Shown: one piece after another, positions 16,419 to 25,129 of the stretch | How the letters are laid out: every line of letters starts with the position of its first letter | Numbering within the stretch: position 1 is the stretch's first letter | Source of the DNA: Candidatus Binatia bacterium | Lineage (GTDB): Bacteria; Desulfobacterota_B; Binatia; UBA9968; JAJDTQ01 | Assembly (NCBI GenBank): GCA_022827045.1 | Contig: JAJDTQ010000263.1 | Location: 1 to 33,533 of the forward strand | Length of the DNA: 33,533 bases | Direction of reading: 5' to 3' | Made by a program: the position numbers and the translations under genes | The notes under the pieces: generated by a model | What the model saw: the letters and a program-made list of their open reading frames with translations, nothing else | Databases searched by the model: none | Told to the model about the DNA's origin: nothing

Positions 16419-16987
16419 GCCTTTTGGACACCTTGGAGGCGGGCGCGCCCAACCGTCCCGAGCCCCGGGACATGGTCCTCGAGGCCGCCGCCACGGGCAT
16501 AGCGGTGCTGGACATGAACGCCCGCGCCGAAGAGCCCGGCGCCATCGCCAACAAGCTCTTGCCGGGGGTCGCGCCGTTCCTGGATCGCGCGCGGCAGAGC
16601 CACGTCCCTATCATCTACACGATTTCCCTGATAGCCAAGGGCGGGCCCCATGACCGCGTTGCCGAACCTCTGAAGCGCGCGGAAACCGAGCCCGTCATCT
16701 ATCCGGACAGCTTCGACAAGTTCGTCGGTGGCGAGCTTGACGGCTACCTCCGGTCCAACGGGGTCGAACGCCTCATCGTCGTGGGGGCGGCCACCACCTT
16801 CGCGGTCCTTTACACCGTGACCACGGCGGCGCGGGTCCACCGGTATGAGGTGGTGGTTCCGATGGACGGCGTCCTGGCGGCCACCCGGTATGAACAGGAG
16901 TACAGCTTTCACCAGATGACCATCCTGCCCGCCGGGGCGGCGGGCCGCATCCACTTCACGGAGTTGTCTCGGATAAGGTTCGAGTAA
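16415..16987 (+). CDS. Isochorismatase-fold protein lacking the catalytic cysteine
   Basis: A 190-residue protein of the isochorismatase/nicotinamidase fold: the first strand AVLDMNAR (with D33), a central EPVIYPDSFDKFVGGELDGYLRSNGV, and LIVVGAATTFAVLYTVTTAA, which lines up with the family's LVLTGVATNVCV active-site segment. The catalytic Cys position is A130 (ATTFA instead of ATNVC), and the protein contains no cysteine at all. The catalytic Lys position appears to be P97. Only the Asp remains of the Asp-Lys-Cys triad, so amidohydrolase chemistry by the usual route is unlikely. The start is GTG at 16415, overlapping the previous stop, with GGAGG at 16403-16407. Tight coupling to the gamma-like gene suggests a role with the HyuAB complex: perhaps a structural or ligand-binding subunit, or a different chemistry. 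Confidence 0.78.
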   Translation: MSLLDTLEAGAPNRPEPRDMVLEAAATGIAVLDMNARAEEPGAIANKLLPGVAPFLDRARQSHVPIIYTISLIAKGGPHDRVAEPLKRAETEPVIYPDSFDKFVGGELDGYLRSNGVERLIVVGAATTFAVLYTVTTAARVHRYEVVVPMDGVLAATRYEQEYSFHQMTILPAGAAGRIHFTELSRIRFE

Positions 16988-17039
16988 GGCGTGCTTACGG
17001 ACGCGCCGTGTCGCGCAGGACACAGGAAAGGAGCGAGTC

Positions 17040-18200
17040 ATGGAACAGCATACTGAGCGACTGTGCAACGGACACACCGCGGGCACCCGAGCCGCCGGCG
17101 TTGAACGGAGCGGGTTCCGTCGCGGCGGCTTTGCTGCCGGCGCCCTCCTGGCGGCGCTGGCGGTCTTGCTGCTGCCGGCTTCGCCGGCCCTCGCCCAGGC
17201 TGCCAGCCCCGCGCTTGCCGAGCTCATCAAGGCGGCCCAGGCAGAGAAGCAGCTCACCATGCTTCAGGGCGGCAGATACGGCGACACCGAGTTCTGGGAC
17301 GAGCTGGAAGCGGCCATGAACGCCAAGTACGGGATCAAGGTGGATCTCCAGGGCACGGCGGGAGGTCCCAACATGTCCCAGGTGACGTCGAGGCTTCTCC
17401 AGGAGCACAAGCAGGGCCGATCCCCCGCCTCCACCGACATCATGATCGCCTCGGGCCGGAACCAGTTGAAGCTGGCTTCCGCGGGCGCCCTGATGGAGCT
17501 GGACTGGCGCAAGTACATCCCCGACCTGAGGGATGACGAGATCGGCACCAACGGCAGCGGCGTGCTGGTGGCAATCGGCGTGATCGTGGCGGCCTACAAC
17601 ACCAACGTCGTCAAGCCCAAGGATGTGCCCAAGTCCCTGGAGGACGTCACCGATCCGAAGTTCAAGGGGCTCATCGCGGCGACCACCTACGGTTCCGGCT
17701 GGCCCCAGATCACCCTGAACCTGGGCGCCGAGAAGGTGGAGAAGGTGCTGTCGACCATCGCCGCCAACGGCAACCTGGCAGGCAACATCAACGGCGACCT
17801 GCAGCGAATCGCCTCCGGGGAGTTCGGCCTTTACCTGTTCCAGGGGAACCTGGTGGAGGTGGAGGTGTTCAAGGCAAAGGGCGCACCCATGGACTGGACC
17901 GACCTCGGGGGCGAGATCAACGCGGCCTTCCTGGCCTACGTGAGCGTGCCTAAGGCCAGCCGCAGCCCGAACCTGGCGATGCTGGCCAGCGTGTTCATGA
18001 TGACGCCCGAGGGACAGAAGATCTTCTTCAAGCACACCGAGCGGGACTCCCACTACCGGGGCACGGCCATGAAGAGCTATCTTGCCAAGCGCAAGGCCAC
18101 CGGCAAGCCGCTGATGCTGGAGACCGCTGACATCATCAAGAACAACCCGCAGATCTACAAGACCCAGAACGCCAAGTACCGGAAACTCCTGAACCGGTAG
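17040..18200 (+). CDS. ABC transporter substrate-binding protein, Fe3+-type family (copy 2)
   Basis: A 386-residue exported solute receptor. AAGGAG six bases before the ATG at 17040 supports the start. The signal peptide is long, with a polar N-region of about 28 residues, a hydrophobic core AAGALLAALAVLLLPAS and a probable cleavage after SPALAQA (about residue 53). The mature protein opens with LAELIKAAQAEKQLTMLQGG, paralogous to copy 1 (LIAGAKKEKELVFIAGAN), and holds the PKSLEDVTDPKFKG and NLAMLASVFMMTPEGQ family blocks. No adjacent tyrosine pair for iron is apparent. It starts the second transporter-HyuAB module, 52 bases after the isochorismatase-like gene, and its partners are the permease at 18250 and ATPase at 20056. 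Confidence 0.85.
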   Translation: MEQHTERLCNGHTAGTRAAGVERSGFRRGGFAAGALLAALAVLLLPASPALAQAASPALAELIKAAQAEKQLTMLQGGRYGDTEFWDELEAAMNAKYGIKVDLQGTAGGPNMSQVTSRLLQEHKQGRSPASTDIMIASGRNQLKLASAGALMELDWRKYIPDLRDDEIGTNGSGVLVAIGVIVAAYNTNVVKPKDVPKSLEDVTDPKFKGLIAATTYGSGWPQITLNLGAEKVEKVLSTIAANGNLAGNINGDLQRIASGEFGLYLFQGNLVEVEVFKAKGAPMDWTDLGGEINAAFLAYVSVPKASRSPNLAMLASVFMMTPEGQKIFFKHTERDSHYRGTAMKSYLAKRKATGKPLMLETADIIKNNPQIYKTQNAKYRKLLNR

Positions 18201-18249
18201 CGGCGGCAGCGGCACACGGCTCCGTTCCCGACCCAGGCGAGGTCAGGCG

Positions 18250-20028
18250 GTGTATCACGCGGAGGAACGGGGGCGGGAGGGCTTCGACGGCAATGCCGGC
18301 GAGGCTCTCGCCGCCCTGCGCTCACGGCTGGCCCAGGCGGCGGCGCGCCTGCCGCTCCCGCTGATAGCCTTCGTCACGCTGGGCCTGGTGGTCGTCTTCC
18401 TCGTCGTGATCGTGCAGGTGTCGTTCCAGGTCCAGGACGACACCGGCACGGTGTACGGCGTCGAGAACTTCCGCCAGCTCTACACCGATCCCTTCACCGC
18501 CAAGGCGTTTCTCAACACCGCGGTGTTCGCGGGGGTGGCGCTGGTGGTGGCGTTCGCGTTCGCGATTCCCATCGCCTGGCTGGCGGAACGGACCACGCTG
18601 CCGGGCAGGGGACTGGTCTTTCCGCTCCTGACCGTGACCCTGCTGGTGCCCAGCTTCTTCACGGCCATGGGCTGGGTGATCCTGTTCCATCCGCGCATCG
18701 GCATCGCCAACAAGGCGCTGATGCAACTCCTGTCCATCGAACAGGCGCCCTTCAATGTCATAAGCCTCGTGGGCATGGGCTGGGTGGAGGGCATCGCGTT
18801 GGTGCCGCTGGCCTTCATCATGGTCGCCGCATCGTTCCGGGCCATGGACCCGGCGCTGGAAGAGAGCGCACGGGTCCACGGCATCTCCTTCTTCACGCGC
18901 CTGCGGCGCATCACGCTCCCGCTCCTGACGCCGGGAATCCTGGGAGCGGTGCTCTACGTGGCGGCCATCACCATCGCCGCCTTCGACATTCCCGCGGTCA
19001 TCGGACTGTCCAACCGCATCCACACCTTCAGCACCTTCGTCTACACCACGGCCCTGCCCCTGGAGGAGGTCCCCAACTACGGGCTCATCGGCGCCTCCAG
19101 CGCCGTGATGCTGCTCATCGGCCTGCTCCTCACCTGGCGGTACATGATCGTCATCGGCGAATCCCACCGGTACGCCGTGGTGCGGGGCAAGGACTACCGC
19201 GCGAATCTCGTGGACCTGGGCGGCTGGGCCGTTGTGGGCTGGGCCATTGTCGGCGCGGTGATCGTGTTCAACGTCGTGCTGCCGCTCCTGGCGCTTACCT
19301 GGGTCTCGCTCATCCCGTACCTGCAGGTTCCCTCGGCGTCCGCGTTCCGGACACTGACGCTGGACAACTTCCGCGCGGTCCCGTGGGCCAACCTCACCGT
19401 CGGTTTTCGCAACAGCGTCATCCTGCTGCTAACGGTGCCGACCCTGAGCCTGGTGGCGGGCATGGCCATCTCCTGGCTGGTGATCCGCTCCAACTGGCGC
19501 ATGGCGCGCACCCTGGACGTCCTGGCGTTCCTGCCCCACGTGATCCCCAACCTGATTTTCGCCGTGGGCGCGTTCCTGCTGGCCATCGTCTGGTTCCCGG
19601 CCCAGTGGGGGCTGTTCGAGCGCGGCATCGGGATCATCATCCTCGTGTACGTGGTGACGCGCATCAGCTTCGCCACCCGCATGCTCAACAGCGGCCTGGT
19701 GCAGATCCACGAGGAGCTGGACGAGGCGGGCTACGTGGCCGGGCTCGGGCCCCTGGGCGTCATCCGCAAGATCCTCGTCCCGCTGCTGTCCCCCACCTTG
19801 CTGTACTCGTGGTTGTGGATGGCGCTGCTGGCGTTTCGGGAGCTGACCATGGCGGCCTTCCTGGCCAGCCGGGACAACCTGACGCTGCCGGTGATCATCT
19901 GGTCCATGTGGACCGCGGGACGGCTCAACCAGGCAGCGGCGACGGCCCTGGTTTTCGTGGCGTTGATGACGCCGTTGATCGTGCTGTACTACGTGTTCGG
20001 CAGGAGGCATATCGGCGTGGCGCAGTAG
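18250..20028 (+). CDS. ABC transporter permease, Fe3+-type fused double permease (copy 2)
   Basis: A 592-residue membrane protein of two fused permease halves with about 12 hydrophobic segments, colinear with the permease at 8084. The ATPase-contacting loops are EESARVHGISFFTRLRRITLPLL from about residue 204 and DEAGYVAGLGPLGVIRKILVPLL from about 491. The start is GTG at 18250 after a modest GAGG-like site, and the N-terminal 35 residues before the first membrane span are polar. It lies 49 bases after its receptor gene and 27 bases before its ATPase gene. Shared blocks with copy 1 (GWVxLxHPRIG, PAVIGxxNxIxTFST, FLPHxxPNLxFA) show common descent; overall divergence is much greater than between the HyuAB copies. 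Confidence 0.88.
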   Translation: MYHAEERGREGFDGNAGEALAALRSRLAQAAARLPLPLIAFVTLGLVVVFLVVIVQVSFQVQDDTGTVYGVENFRQLYTDPFTAKAFLNTAVFAGVALVVAFAFAIPIAWLAERTTLPGRGLVFPLLTVTLLVPSFFTAMGWVILFHPRIGIANKALMQLLSIEQAPFNVISLVGMGWVEGIALVPLAFIMVAASFRAMDPALEESARVHGISFFTRLRRITLPLLTPGILGAVLYVAAITIAAFDIPAVIGLSNRIHTFSTFVYTTALPLEEVPNYGLIGASSAVMLLIGLLLTWRYMIVIGESHRYAVVRGKDYRANLVDLGGWAVVGWAIVGAVIVFNVVLPLLALTWVSLIPYLQVPSASAFRTLTLDNFRAVPWANLTVGFRNSVILLLTVPTLSLVAGMAISWLVIRSNWRMARTLDVLAFLPHVIPNLIFAVGAFLLAIVWFPAQWGLFERGIGIIILVYVVTRISFATRMLNSGLVQIHEELDEAGYVAGLGPLGVIRKILVPLLSPTLLYSWLWMALLAFRELTMAAFLASRDNLTLPVIIWSMWTAGRLNQAAATALVFVALMTPLIVLYYVFGRRHIGVAQ

Positions 20029-20055
20029 ACGGACGCCGCGCGGGGACCGCAGCCT

Positions 20056-21174
20056 ATGATCGAGATCCGCGGTTTGGGAAAGGACTTTCAGCGCGCCGGC
20101 GAGTCCGTCGTGCACGCGCTCCGGACCGTTGACGTCACCGTGGAGCGGGGCGAGTTCTTCGTGCTGCTGGGACCCAGCGGCTCGGGCAAGACCACGCTGC
20201 TACGCTGCGTGGCGGGTCTGGCGGTCCCGGACCGGGGCGAGATCGTGCTCGACGGCGTGACCGTCTACTCCCATGACAAACGCGTCCTGGTGCCGCCGGA
20301 GCGGCGCGGGCTGGGCATGGTGTTCCAGTCCTACGCCATCTGGCCGCACATGACCATCTTCGACAACGTCGCGCTCCCCTTGACCCAGAAACGGCCCAGA
20401 CTCGGCAAGGCCGAGATCCGGGGACGCGTGGCCCAGGCGCTTGCGCTGGTGGGTCTCGAAGGAATGGAACGCCGTCCGACGCCGCTCCTGAGCGGGGGAC
20501 AGCAGCAGCGGGTGGCGCTGGCCCGCTCCCTTGCCACCGAGCCGGTGGTGCTCCTGATGGACGAGCCCCTTAGCAATCTCGACGCCCGGCTGCGGGAGGA
20601 GGTGCGGAAGGAGATACGCAGCCTGGCCGCCCGGCTCGACATCACGATTCTGTACGTGACCCACGACCAGATCGAGGCCATGGAGTTGGCGGACCGCATC
20701 GCGGTGATGCACGAGGGCGACATCCTGCAGCAGGGCTCCCCCGAGGACCTCTACTGCCGGCCGGCGGACCCGCGGGTGGCGCAGTTCTTCGGGTCAACCA
20801 ACTGGATCGACGGCCGCATGCGCGACAAGGATGCGGTGGAGACGGCCCTGGGCCGCCTTGCCGTGACCGACCCGGGGGAGCGGGCGGCCGGCGAAGCCGT
20901 GGTCGTCGCCGTGCGGCCGGAAGACATGGAGCTGACCTCGGACGGGCAGGAGGAGGCGGCGCGGGAGAACCGCTTCCGCGGCCGTGTGGTCTCCAACGTG
21001 TTTCTGGGTGACCACCGGGTCTACACCGTCGAGGTCGCCGAGCATCCTCTGCTGGTCCGGACCCTGGCGTCCGTGCTCCTGGGCGGCGATGTCGGCGTGC
21101 ACATTCCGCGAGAAAAGGTGTGCGTCTTCCGGGCGCGCTCCAGGGACGAACTCCCGTCCGCGGGCGGTTCTTGA
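20056..21174 (+). CDS. ABC transporter ATP-binding protein, FbpC/PotA-like (copy 2)
   Basis: A 372-residue ATPase with a standard Walker A GPSGSGKTT (residues 39-47), Q-loop FQSYAIWPHMTIFDN, signature LSGGQQQRVALARSL, Walker B VLLMDEPLSNLD and H-loop THDQIEAMELAD. The C-terminal part after about residue 240 resembles a TOBE regulatory domain (VVVAVRPEDMEL). ATG at 20056 is 27 bases after the permease stop, preceded by a GGGGA stretch. It should energise the copy-2 transporter and could in principle also serve the ATPase-less third transporter at 29391-32378. HyuA copy 2 follows after 26 bases. Confidence 0.92.
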   Translation: MIEIRGLGKDFQRAGESVVHALRTVDVTVERGEFFVLLGPSGSGKTTLLRCVAGLAVPDRGEIVLDGVTVYSHDKRVLVPPERRGLGMVFQSYAIWPHMTIFDNVALPLTQKRPRLGKAEIRGRVAQALALVGLEGMERRPTPLLSGGQQQRVALARSLATEPVVLLMDEPLSNLDARLREEVRKEIRSLAARLDITILYVTHDQIEAMELADRIAVMHEGDILQQGSPEDLYCRPADPRVAQFFGSTNWIDGRMRDKDAVETALGRLAVTDPGERAAGEAVVVAVRPEDMELTSDGQEEAARENRFRGRVVSNVFLGDHRVYTVEVAEHPLLVRTLASVLLGGDVGVHIPREKVCVFRARSRDELPSAGGS

Positions 21175-21200
21175 CAGGCCGGGCGAGTTGGAGCGCCTAC

Positions 21201-23309
21201 ATGGAATACGTCATCGGCGTCGACATCGGCGGCACCTTCACGGATTGCGTCATTCTCGACAGCAACGGGAAGCTGAGCATCGGGAAGGCGCTGTCGACTC
21301 CCCATGACTTCGCCGTGGGCGTGGTCGATTCCCTTGAGAACGGCGCCGCCAATCTCGGGCTGACGGGCGTGGATGAGTTGTTGCGCTCGACCCGCCTCTT
21401 CTTTCATGCCTGCACGGTGGCCGACAACACCCTCATCACCCGCACCGGCGCACGGACCGGGCTGGTGGTCACCGGGGGTTTTCCCGACACGTTCCTGATG
21501 ATGCGAGGCGATGTGACCCCGGGCCTGACCGAGGCCGAGGCCTCGCACGTGGCGGCCCTGGAGAAGCCCGAGCCGCTGACGCCGCGAAGCCTGACCGAGG
21601 AGGTGCAGGGCCGCATCGATTACAAGGGATCGGTGTTGGTCGACGTTGATGTCCGCGAGATCGAGGAGGTGGTGGGGCGTCTGGCGGCCAAGGGTGTCGA
21701 GTCGGTGGCTGTGTGCCTGCTGTGGTCCATCGCCAACAATGCCCACGAGAAGGCCGTCGCCGGCGTGATCCAACGCAGGTATCCCGGGATCCACGTAAGC
21801 TGTTCGAGCGACGTCTCCCCGTTCCTGGGTGAGTACGAGCGCACCGCCACGACCATCTTCAATGCCTACATCGGTCCGCGGATCGCTTCGTACCTGCGCA
21901 ACCTCCAGCAAAGCCTGGCGGACAGGGGGCTAGGGAACGACCCCTTGGTCATGCAGGCCTACGGCGGCATGCTCAGCATCGAAGCCGCATCCCAAAGGGC
22001 CATCGGCGCCCTGGAATCCGGACCCGCGGCCGGTGTGGTCGGCAGCAAGTTTGTCGGCGACCTGATCGGCGAGCCCAACGTCCTGGCGGCGGACATGGGC
22101 GGCACCACCTTCAAGGTCAGCCTGGTCCGGCAGGGAATCATCGAGCGCGACTACCAGCCGGTGTTTGAGCGCTACCGCATCCTGGCGCCCAAGATCTGGG
22201 TGGCGTCCATCGGCGCGGGCGGCGGCAGCATCGCCTGGATCGACCGCGCGTCCGGCTTGCTCAAGGTCGGCCCCCAGGGAGCGGGCGCGGCTCCGGGTCC
22301 GGTAGCCTATGGCGTCGGCGGGACCGAGCCGACGGTGTGCGACGCCGACGTGGCCCTGGGGTATCTGAACCCGGACTACTTCCTGGGCGGCCGTCTGACA
22401 CTGGAGAAGGACGCGGCCGTGGCCGCCATCGAGGAGCGCATCGCGAAGCCGCTGGGGATGACCGTGACGGAGGCCGCCGGCGGCATCTTCCGGATCATCA
22501 ACGCGCACATGAGCGATCTCATCCGCCGCTGCACGGTGGAGCGGGGGCAGGACCCGCGGGAGTTCACCATGGTGGCCATCGGCGGCTCCGCGCCCGCCCA
22601 CGCCTCACGCTGCGCGCTTCAACTCGGCATGCGCAAGGTGGTCATTCCGCTGACGGCCTCGGTCCACGCGGCTACCGGACTGATATCCGCGGACGTGACC
22701 TACGAGTACGGCATGTCCGACCACGTGGTGGCGCCGTTCGACCCGGTCCGCCTCAACGCCGGCTTCGAGACGTTGTGCACCCGCGCCGCCGCGGATCTGG
22801 CCGGGGCCGGATTTCAGGACGGCGGTACCGAGATTCTGCGGAGCGTGGACATGCGCTACCGCTACCAGGTCAACGAGATCAATGTCCCGGTGCCTGGGCG
22901 GGAGCCGCTGGGGGGCGCCGATCTGGAGCAGCTCTACGCCCGCTTCGACGACCTCTACGAGCAGTCTTACGGGAAGGGAGCCGGGTATCCGGAGGCGGGC
23001 AGGGAGATGCTGTCGTTGCGCGTCACGGCCGTCGGCAAGCTGGCCAGGCCGGCGGTTCACAGGAGCGAAGCCGGGCCGGGCGATGCCGCGGCGGCGGGCA
23101 AGGGGACGCGGGATGCGTACTTCGAGGAATACGGAGACTTCGTCCCCACCGAGGTCTACGACTTCGAGCGCCTGTCTCCCGGCGCCGGGCTCGCCGGCCC
23201 GGCCATCATCGAGACTCCGGTCACCACCATCGTCGTGAATCCCAACGACCGCGCGGAGATGGACGCGTTCCGCAACGTGGTGATACACGTCGGCCAGGAG
23301 GCAACATGA
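21201..23309 (+). CDS. hyuA: Hydantoinase A / acetone carboxylase beta-like subunit (copy 2)
   Basis: A 702-residue paralogue of the HyuA at 12181, about four-fifths identical by eye over its whole length. The phosphate loop GVDIGGTFTDCVIL is at residues 6-19; AADMGGTTFKVSLV and IGAGGGSIAWID follow at the same positions as in copy 1. GGAG (21190-21193) seven bases before the ATG at 21201 supports the start. The C-terminus ends in QEAT, four residues longer than copy 1. The divergent patch near residues 630-650 (RSEAGPGDAAAAGKG versus ENPVEPADAREARKD) is the most variable part. The stop overlaps the start of hyuB copy 2 (ATGA), so the two subunits are translationally coupled, unlike in copy 1 where 54 bases separate them. 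Confidence 0.9.
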   Translation: MEYVIGVDIGGTFTDCVILDSNGKLSIGKALSTPHDFAVGVVDSLENGAANLGLTGVDELLRSTRLFFHACTVADNTLITRTGARTGLVVTGGFPDTFLMMRGDVTPGLTEAEASHVAALEKPEPLTPRSLTEEVQGRIDYKGSVLVDVDVREIEEVVGRLAAKGVESVAVCLLWSIANNAHEKAVAGVIQRRYPGIHVSCSSDVSPFLGEYERTATTIFNAYIGPRIASYLRNLQQSLADRGLGNDPLVMQAYGGMLSIEAASQRAIGALESGPAAGVVGSKFVGDLIGEPNVLAADMGGTTFKVSLVRQGIIERDYQPVFERYRILAPKIWVASIGAGGGSIAWIDRASGLLKVGPQGAGAAPGPVAYGVGGTEPTVCDADVALGYLNPDYFLGGRLTLEKDAAVAAIEERIAKPLGMTVTEAAGGIFRIINAHMSDLIRRCTVERGQDPREFTMVAIGGSAPAHASRCALQLGMRKVVIPLTASVHAATGLISADVTYEYGMSDHVVAPFDPVRLNAGFETLCTRAAADLAGAGFQDGGTEILRSVDMRYRYQVNEINVPVPGREPLGGADLEQLYARFDDLYEQSYGKGAGYPEAGREMLSLRVTAVGKLARPAVHRSEAGPGDAAAAGKGTRDAYFEEYGDFVPTEVYDFERLSPGAGLAGPAIIETPVTTIVVNPNDRAEMDAFRNVVIHVGQEAT

Positions 23310-25129
23310 GCACGCGCGGCAACGACGGCGTCGATCCCGTCACACTGGAGATCCTGTCGCACCGGCTGTACCAGATCGCCCGGGAGATGGGGATCACCCT
23401 GGAGCGGGTCGGCGGCACGGTGAACACCACCCAGCAGCACGACTACATGGCGTCGCTCTACACCGCGGACGGAGACGTGCTGTCCGCGGGCCAGTCCCTG
23501 GGCCAGCACGTGGCCTGCGCCGGCTTCGCGGTGAAGAAGATCATCGAGCGGTTCGAGGACGGGGAGGGCATCGACCCCGACGACGTCTTCCTGTTGAACG
23601 ATCCCTATGTGGCGGCCATCCACCAGTCCGATGTCTACGTCATCGCTCCGATCCACCACGAGGGTCGTCGCATCGCATGGAGCGCCACCTTCGTCCACGT
23701 CATGGACATCGGCGCCATGTCGCCGGGGGGCAACTCGCCCGGGGCCACGGATATCTGTCACGAGGGCGTCCGCGTGCCGGGCCTCAAGCTGGTGGAGCGC
23801 GGCCATCTCCGGCGGGACGTCTTCGACACCATCCTGAACATGACGCGGCAGCCCGTCATGGTGGGGCTGGACCTCAAGTGCGAGATCGCCGCCAACAACA
23901 TCGCCAAGGCCAGGATACAGGAAATCGCCGAGCAGTACGGCCCGGAGCTCCTGGAACGGGTGTCGGCGGAGATCATCCGTTACACCGAGTCGGTGCTGCG
24001 GCAACGGATCGGCGAGTTCGCGGACGGCTCCTGGAGCGGCACGGCCCTCATTCAGGGCGACGACGTTTGGAAGATGCACCTCACCCTGCGCAAGCGCGAC
24101 GACCGCCTGATCTTCGATTTCGCCGGCAGCGATCCCCAGGCCACGACCGGCATCAACATGCCGTATCACGCCACCTTCGGGACCTGTTTCGCCGCGGTCG
24201 TCGAGACCCTCGGGTTCGACATCCCCCGGAACCACGGCGCCTTCGGGCCCATCGAGGTCATCGCTCCGCCGGGCACAGTGGTCAATGCCCGGTACCCGGC
24301 TCCGGTGTCCCTCAACACCACCTCGGGTGCGGCTACCTGCCGCTACCTGGCTCCCGCGGTGTTGATGCAGATGCTGGCCACCAGCGAGAACTGGCGGTAC
24401 GAGGTGATGGCTTCCAACGCCGGCCACCGTTTCGCCCGCCACGCCGGGGTCAACCAGCACGGCCGCTACTACGTCTCACGCCTTTCCGAAGGGGCCATCG
24501 ACGGCTACGGCGCCCGCGCCGACAAGGACGGGGTGGACTCCGGCGGCCGCGGCTGGCACTCGTGCCAGAACGTCGAATGGGTGGAGCAGAACTTCCCCAT
24601 CCTTTACCTGTTCCGGCGCCACCTGACGGACGGAGCCGGGGCCGGGCGCTATCGCGGAGGCGCTGGCGCGGAGACCGCGCTCACCGTGCATGACGCCCCG
24701 GAAGGCGGCATCAAGGGCGTGGCCCTGGGAGTGGCGGGGTTACGGAACTCCGGGCAGGGAGTCTTCGGCGGCCTGTCCGGCGCCCCCAGCCTGCTGGTGC
24801 GGAAGGAGGGGACCGCCGTCTGGGATGCGGTTGGGGAAAACCGCCAACCGGTGGACGTGGAAGCCATGGGAGGCATCTCGGAGATGCTGCCGTATTGCGA
24901 CTTCGACCTGCGTACCGATGACGTGCTGTACATGCGCATGGCCAGCGGCGGGGGTTACGGCGATCCCCTGGACCGCGACCCGGATGCGGTGCTGCTGGAC
25001 GTGGTCAATGGCATCGTTTCGGTGGAGGCGGCCCAAGAAATCTACGGCGTCGCCCTGGAGCGACCGGAAGTGCGGGTCGACGTTGCCGCCACCGAAGAGC
25101 TTCGCGCCCGGATACGGGAACAGCGTTAG
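23306..25129 (+). CDS. hyuB: Hydantoinase B / acetone carboxylase alpha-like subunit (copy 2)
   Basis: A 607-residue paralogue of the HyuB at 14332, about four-fifths identical by eye. AGGAGG (23296-23301) sits four bases before the ATG, which overlaps the hyuA stop. The start DPVTLEILSHRL, the metal-site block LLNDPYVAAIHQSD, TDICHEGVRVPG and the C-terminal MRMASGGGYGDPLDR are all kept, so it should be active. No gamma-like or isochorismatase-like gene follows, so this complex either lacks those partners or borrows those from copy 1. It is the last gene of the 14-gene run; the A+T-rich gap and the Fic gene come next. Confidence 0.9.
   Translation: MSTRGNDGVDPVTLEILSHRLYQIAREMGITLERVGGTVNTTQQHDYMASLYTADGDVLSAGQSLGQHVACAGFAVKKIIERFEDGEGIDPDDVFLLNDPYVAAIHQSDVYVIAPIHHEGRRIAWSATFVHVMDIGAMSPGGNSPGATDICHEGVRVPGLKLVERGHLRRDVFDTILNMTRQPVMVGLDLKCEIAANNIAKARIQEIAEQYGPELLERVSAEIIRYTESVLRQRIGEFADGSWSGTALIQGDDVWKMHLTLRKRDDRLIFDFAGSDPQATTGINMPYHATFGTCFAAVVETLGFDIPRNHGAFGPIEVIAPPGTVVNARYPAPVSLNTTSGAATCRYLAPAVLMQMLATSENWRYEVMASNAGHRFARHAGVNQHGRYYVSRLSEGAIDGYGARADKDGVDSGGRGWHSCQNVEWVEQNFPILYLFRRHLTDGAGAGRYRGGAGAETALTVHDAPEGGIKGVALGVAGLRNSGQGVFGGLSGAPSLLVRKEGTAVWDAVGENRQPVDVEAMGGISEMLPYCDFDLRTDDVLYMRMASGGGYGDPLDRDPDAVLLDVVNGIVSVEAAQEIYGVALERPEVRVDVAATEELRARIREQR

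Noticed and set aside
12367..16614. Very long minus-strand open frame (over 1,400 codons) opposite hyuA and hyuB
   Set aside because: It is rich in Arg, His, Gly and Ala with no recognisable domain, and the opposite strand encodes clear conserved proteins; this is the usual antisense shadow in G+C-rich DNA. The same holds for minus-strand frames at 3200-5404, 7898-9529, 21021-21911 and 29412-32375.
17040..17200. Possible twin-arginine signal in the second receptor (RSGFRRGGFAAG)
   Set aside because: The residues after the Arg pair do not fit the SRRxFLK pattern and the protein binds no obvious cofactor; a long Sec signal is simpler.
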